In this document: positions 7,343 to 9,640 of the stretch, piece after piece
How positions within the stretch are numbered: the stretch's first letter is position 1
How the letters are laid out: each line of letters opens with the position of its first letter
NCBI GenBank assembly: GCA_003233025.1
Contig: QIKS01000113.1
Coordinates: 1 to 9,640, forward strand
Length of the DNA stretch: 9,640 nt
Direction: 5' to 3'
Source: Hellea balneolensis
Lineage (GTDB): Bacteria > Pseudomonadota > Alphaproteobacteria > Caulobacterales > Maricaulaceae
Notes under the pieces: model-generated
Told to the model about the DNA's origin: nothing
What the model saw: the letters and a program-made list of their open reading frames with translations, nothing else
Database searches by the model: none
Program-made: the position numbers and the translations under genes

Positions 7343-7361
7343 CACATAGGCGCGGTATGTG
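7343..7361 (+). repeat. Hairpin next to the nic site
   Basis: CACATA (7343-7348) pairs with TATGTG (7356-7361) around the loop GGCGCGG, starting 5 nt past the predicted cut. Confidence 0.6.
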
Positions 7362-7390
7362 GGTTTTGGGGTGGTTTTAGAGAAAATGTG

Positions 7391-7442
7391 TGCAGGGCAA
7401 GATAAAGGGACTGGCCCAAAATGGGCTAAGTCCTTGTCTGCA
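7391..7442 (+). repeat. Long imperfect inverted repeat
   Basis: TGCAG (7391-7395) pairs with CTGCA (7438-7442), and further in GGACT (7408-7412) with AGTCC (7429-7433) and GCCCA (7414-7418) with TGGGC (7422-7426). The core hairpin is 7408-7433 with a small bulge. There is no T-run, so it is not a terminator. Confidence 0.65.
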
Positions 7443-7528
7443 CATCGTTTTTTGTGGCCCACTGAAAAATGGGTGGCCCACCGATTCGGCGCTATCGCCC
7501 ATAGCGCCGAGGAAAAGTGCTGGCCCAC
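7412..7528 (+). repeat. Four TGGCCCA(C) direct boxes
   Basis: TGGCCCA occurs at 7412-7418, and TGGCCCAC at 7455-7462, 7474-7481 and 7521-7528. Spacing is uneven (43, 19 and 47 bp between starts). They may bind a relaxosome accessory protein or the HTH protein. Confidence 0.6.
7486..7510 (+). repeat. Perfect 10-bp stem-loop
   Basis: TCGGCGCTAT (7486-7495) and ATAGCGCCGA (7501-7510) are perfectly complementary around a 5-nt CGCCC loop. No T-run follows, so an oriT, relaxosome-protein or single-strand-origin role is likelier than termination. Confidence 0.75.
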
Positions 7529-7530
7529 GC

Positions 7531-7551
7531 CCCGCAACCCCCCAATTTCCT
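7531..7551 (+). repeat. C6AATT repeat copy in the oriT region
   Basis: This copy carries both matching arms: the 17-bp similarity to 2280-2296 (same strand) and the 16-bp identity to 3971-3986 (opposite strand). It sits just right of the TGGCCCAC boxes and left of the relaxase leader. Confidence 0.8.
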
Positions 7552-7646
7552 GTTATTTACTCTCTCTTCAACACATGTAATTTTGGGCATGATGAAAGCC
7601 TAGGTGTTCGCAATATTTGACTGCCAGAATATGAAAGGTGATTGTT

Positions 7647-8690
7647 ATGAGGCGCGATAGTGATAACCCGTTTTCCATACGGCTTGGCTACCTAACTTCG
7701 TCAGATGGTAGCTTGCCCCACTTGATGAGCTTTGCAAAAAAGGTTGAGTGGGCCAGCAAGCAAATGGCAAAGAAAGAATTGCGAAGATCATATCGCGGAC
7801 GCGCTCGCACCACCGCCGAAAAATATTTTGCGCGGCGCGTGATTGTAAAATTCAGTGTTGTCAAGATGGGAGGACGAGGCGGAGAAACGCAGCGGCTTCA
7901 TTTGAAATATATCGAACGGGAAGGCGTTGGCCGGGATGAAGAACGCGGCGTTATTTTTGATCGCCGCAATGATGAAGCCGATATAGACGGGTTTAGAAAG
8001 CGCGGCCTTAAAGACAAACACCAGTTTCGCGTAATCATTTCTGCGGAGGACGCAAGAGAGCTAACCGACTTGCGGGCATTCACTTGTGATTTGATGTCGC
8101 AAATGGAAAGAGACTTGGACACCAAGCTCGATTGGGTTGCGGCAAATCATTATGACACCGGAACACCGCACACTCATATTGTGATTGGCGGCACAGATGA
8201 GATGGGGCAAACGCTTAAGATACCTCGCGGTTATATTTCATACGGTATGCGGTTTGAAGCCGAGAAAATTGTTAACATGGAGCTTGGCCCGATAGTTCAG
8301 CTTGAATATGGCAAACGGCTTGCCCGCGATATAGACAGGATGCGTTACACCCCGCTTGATAAAATAGTTCTTAGCCTAGCCGATGGCGACACCATTGATC
8401 TTTCCAAAACGCCCGAGCGCGGAACGGAGTGGGCGCGGCGCATTGTTGTGGCACGGCTTCGTAAACTAGCGCAAATGGCTATGGTCGAGCCGTGCAAAGG
8501 ACGAAAATGGATTTTAGATAAGGACGTAAAAGGCCAGTTGATCAAACTTGGTTTGAATACAGACATACGCAAAACTTATGAAAAGGTTTTAGAGCAAACA
8601 GGTATTTCGCGCCCTAAAACTTTCAACCGAATTTATGATCCTTTAAAAACCAACAGCCGGCAAAATAATTGGCATAGGTATGCAAGATGA
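7647..8690 (+). CDS. VirD2-like relaxase, N-terminal catalytic part (frame broken)
   Basis: Relaxase that nicks oriT and stays bound to the 5' end of the transferred strand. The product is 347 aa from ATG 7647. That start is chosen because AAAGG lies 8 nt before it and its 14-nt leader nearly equals that of the HTH gene; a GTG at 7638 overlaps this ribosome site. Visible motifs are Tyr88 in HLKYIEREG, the probable nucleophile, and the histidine triad HYDTGTPHTHIVIGG (168-182; His168, Asp170, His175, His177), which binds the metal. The region from about 230 on is the start of a DUF3363-like helical part. Similar relaxases are one chain of about 600-680 aa. Here the frame ends with the atypical tail TNSRQNNWHRYAR just after an A5 run (8645-8649), and the rest continues in the next frame. 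The catalytic domain looks intact. Confidence 0.88.
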   Translation: MRRDSDNPFSIRLGYLTSSDGSLPHLMSFAKKVEWASKQMAKKELRRSYRGRARTTAEKYFARRVIVKFSVVKMGGRGGETQRLHLKYIEREGVGRDEERGVIFDRRNDEADIDGFRKRGLKDKHQFRVIISAEDARELTDLRAFTCDLMSQMERDLDTKLDWVAANHYDTGTPHTHIVIGGTDEMGQTLKIPRGYISYGMRFEAEKIVNMELGPIVQLEYGKRLARDIDRMRYTPLDKIVLSLADGDTIDLSKTPERGTEWARRIVVARLRKLAQMAMVEPCKGRKWILDKDVKGQLIKLGLNTDIRKTYEKVLEQTGISRPKTFNRIYDPLKTNSRQNNWHRYAR

Positions 8691-9567
8691 TGTGAACGAC
8701 AAATCTTATATTGTGCTGGATACAACATGCGGCAAAGCAAAATATGTAGCGATGGGGCGCGGCGAAAATATAGAAGGACTTGGGCGCGGTATGGTTGTCC
8801 ATATTAGCCCCGCAGATGTTCAGCCGAAGAGTTCTGATTATACCATTGCTAAGTTGGCGCAAGATAGGGGCGGCTCATATAGTCCAAGCGCGCATTTAGA
8901 ATCGGACACTTCGGCAAGCAATGAATTTGTTCAAGCGCATATCAGACGTTTAGAGGCCATGCGCCGAGCGGGACATGTAAGCCGCAATCACGATGGTTCG
9001 TGGGAAATCCCGAACGATTATTTGCGCAACGCTGAAAATTACGAAATGCAAAAAGCGAGCGTGAAGCCTGTTGTCTTGAAAGTGCTAACGCGAGAGCCGC
9101 TTAAAAACTTGCAAACTGTTGTGGCGCGCACATGGATTGATGAAGCGATTGCCTGTGAGATTGTTGAAGATATTGGTTTTGGCAAAGAGGTCAACACCGC
9201 AATAATTGCCCGCAGACAATTTTTAACCGAGCAAGGTTTGCTAGAAACAGAAAATGGAAAAATCAATGCCAAGCTCTTAGGCGATCTAGAAAGTCGTGAC
9301 CTTGAAGCAGCAGGCAGTAAAATATCTGTAGCGCTTGGAAAACCTTATTCAGAAGCGCCAACATCAGGACGCATATCGGGGATTTACCTAGAGCCTATAG
9401 AAAGGCCAAGCGGAAAATATGCTATCATGGAAAGAGCCAAAGATTTCACCCTCGTCCCTTGGCGCGACATGCTCGAACGCAATCGCGGAAAATCAATATC
9501 AGGCATAATGCGCGGCAACTCAATTTCATGGACACTTGGAAGAGATAGGGGGCGGGGCATTGGTTGA
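8680..9567 (+). CDS. Relaxase C-terminal part (DUF3363-like), in shifted frame
   Basis: This 295-aa frame continues the relaxase homology. GKYAIMERAKDFTLVPWRDM, then LGRDRGRGIG near the end, match the closing block of DUF3363-type relaxases (sGrfAmi...fsLVPWr...GR.RG). Its conserved-looking sequence already starts before ATG 8680: in the same frame PTAGKIIGIG lies directly upstream, back to a stop at 8644. Dropping one A from AAAAA at 8645-8649 joins both parts into one chain of about 639 aa (DPLK-PTAGKIIGIGMQDD). So this is more likely the second half of one gene than a separate gene. If translated alone, ATG 8680 overlaps the end of the first frame by 11 nt, which would permit translational coupling. 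No good ribosome site is seen. Confidence 0.8.
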   Translation: MQDDVNDKSYIVLDTTCGKAKYVAMGRGENIEGLGRGMVVHISPADVQPKSSDYTIAKLAQDRGGSYSPSAHLESDTSASNEFVQAHIRRLEAMRRAGHVSRNHDGSWEIPNDYLRNAENYEMQKASVKPVVLKVLTREPLKNLQTVVARTWIDEAIACEIVEDIGFGKEVNTAIIARRQFLTEQGLLETENGKINAKLLGDLESRDLEAAGSKISVALGKPYSEAPTSGRISGIYLEPIERPSGKYAIMERAKDFTLVPWRDMLERNRGKSISGIMRGNSISWTLGRDRGRGIG

Positions 9568-9640
9568 CAATTATAGGGATATGACTATTTAATTTGGGGT
9601 GAACAATAAAACTATAAACACTTACGAATCCCAAGGTTCA
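9568..9640. other. Right-edge stretch, no clear gene
   Basis: This is AT-rich sequence after the relaxase stop, with no terminator. A GTG at 9599 opens a frame that stays open to the edge (14 codons, MNNKTINTYESQGS), but no ribosome site precedes it. A downstream mobilization gene may begin here or further on. Confidence 0.3.

Larger units (their letters stand above)
7313..7646 (+). other. Probable origin of transfer (oriT) region
   Basis: This 334-bp non-coding stretch between the HTH and relaxase genes is dense in structure. It holds a nic-like TATCCTG core (7331-7337), a hairpin right after it (7343-7361), a long imperfect palindrome (7391-7442), four TGGCCCA boxes and a perfect 10-bp stem-loop (7486-7510). 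No credible protein is encoded: frames open across it have repetitive, low-quality products. The position upstream of a VirD2-like relaxase supports oriT. The relaxase promoter must also lie here but is not clear. Confidence 0.65.

Noticed and set aside
7486..7510. Perfect stem-loop as a rho-independent terminator of the HTH gene
   Set aside because: No T-run follows on either strand and it lies far past the stop, among other oriT-type structures.
7359..7580. 73-codon open frame across the oriT gap (plus strand), with another overlapping one at 7390-7620
   Set aside because: The product is built from the translated TGGCCCAC boxes and hairpins, has no ribosome site and resembles no family.
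7638..7646. GTG 7638 as relaxase start
   Set aside because: It overlaps the ribosome site AAAGG that fits ATG 7647 at normal spacing.
9623..9630. TACGAATC, shared with the tRNA-Arg anticodon loop, as attR
   Set aside because: Only 8 bases match and the following sequence differs from the tRNA; attR should repeat the tRNA 3' end.
1..9640. CRISPR array, insertion sequence or rRNA
   Set aside because: No regularly spaced 25-40-bp repeats, no transposase frame with terminal repeats and no rRNA sequence were seen.

Overview
The window looks like an alphaproteobacterial chromosome with an integrated mobile element. The evidence is the style of the tyrosine integrase (YGDGG Tyr box, HxxR box read as YSFR), the VirD2-like relaxase with a DUF3363-type C-terminus, and the mix of GC-rich host genes with more AT-rich island genes. 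Genus cannot be named from sequence alone.

Host part (1-2219): a LysE/RhtB-type exporter cut by the left edge (minus strand) diverges from an Lrp/AsnC-type regulator. A P1-family (DmpA/NylC-like) peptidase follows, then a complete tRNA-Arg(ACG).

Island part (from just after the tRNA to the right edge, no right end seen): a tyrosine integrase starts 123 bp past the tRNA, the classic arrangement for integration into a tRNA 3' end. A 58-aa gene, not previously obvious because of its size, overlaps the integrase tail-to-tail. The cargo is one large minus-strand gene, a 985-aa N6-adenine methyltransferase with an N-terminal PD-(D/E)XK-like segment. It is probably a single-chain restriction-modification or phage-defence protein. 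Diverging from it is a 62-aa excisionase/AlpA-like helix-turn-helix gene. A 334-bp non-coding region follows that looks like an origin of transfer: a TATCCTG nic-like core preceded by a small dyad, and three further hairpins. Then comes the relaxase, whose reading frame is broken at an A5 run, so that it reads as two overlapping ORFs.

Taken together the island has the parts of an integrative mobilizable element: integrase, candidate excisionase, oriT, relaxase and a defence cargo. No mating-pore, coupling-protein, replication or partition genes are visible before the window ends. Several short repeats are not explained by the genes: a 16-bp exact inverted repeat with a third related copy, a 12-bp-periodic TGTG-type triplet in front of the integrase, and repeated TGGCCCAC boxes in the oriT region.
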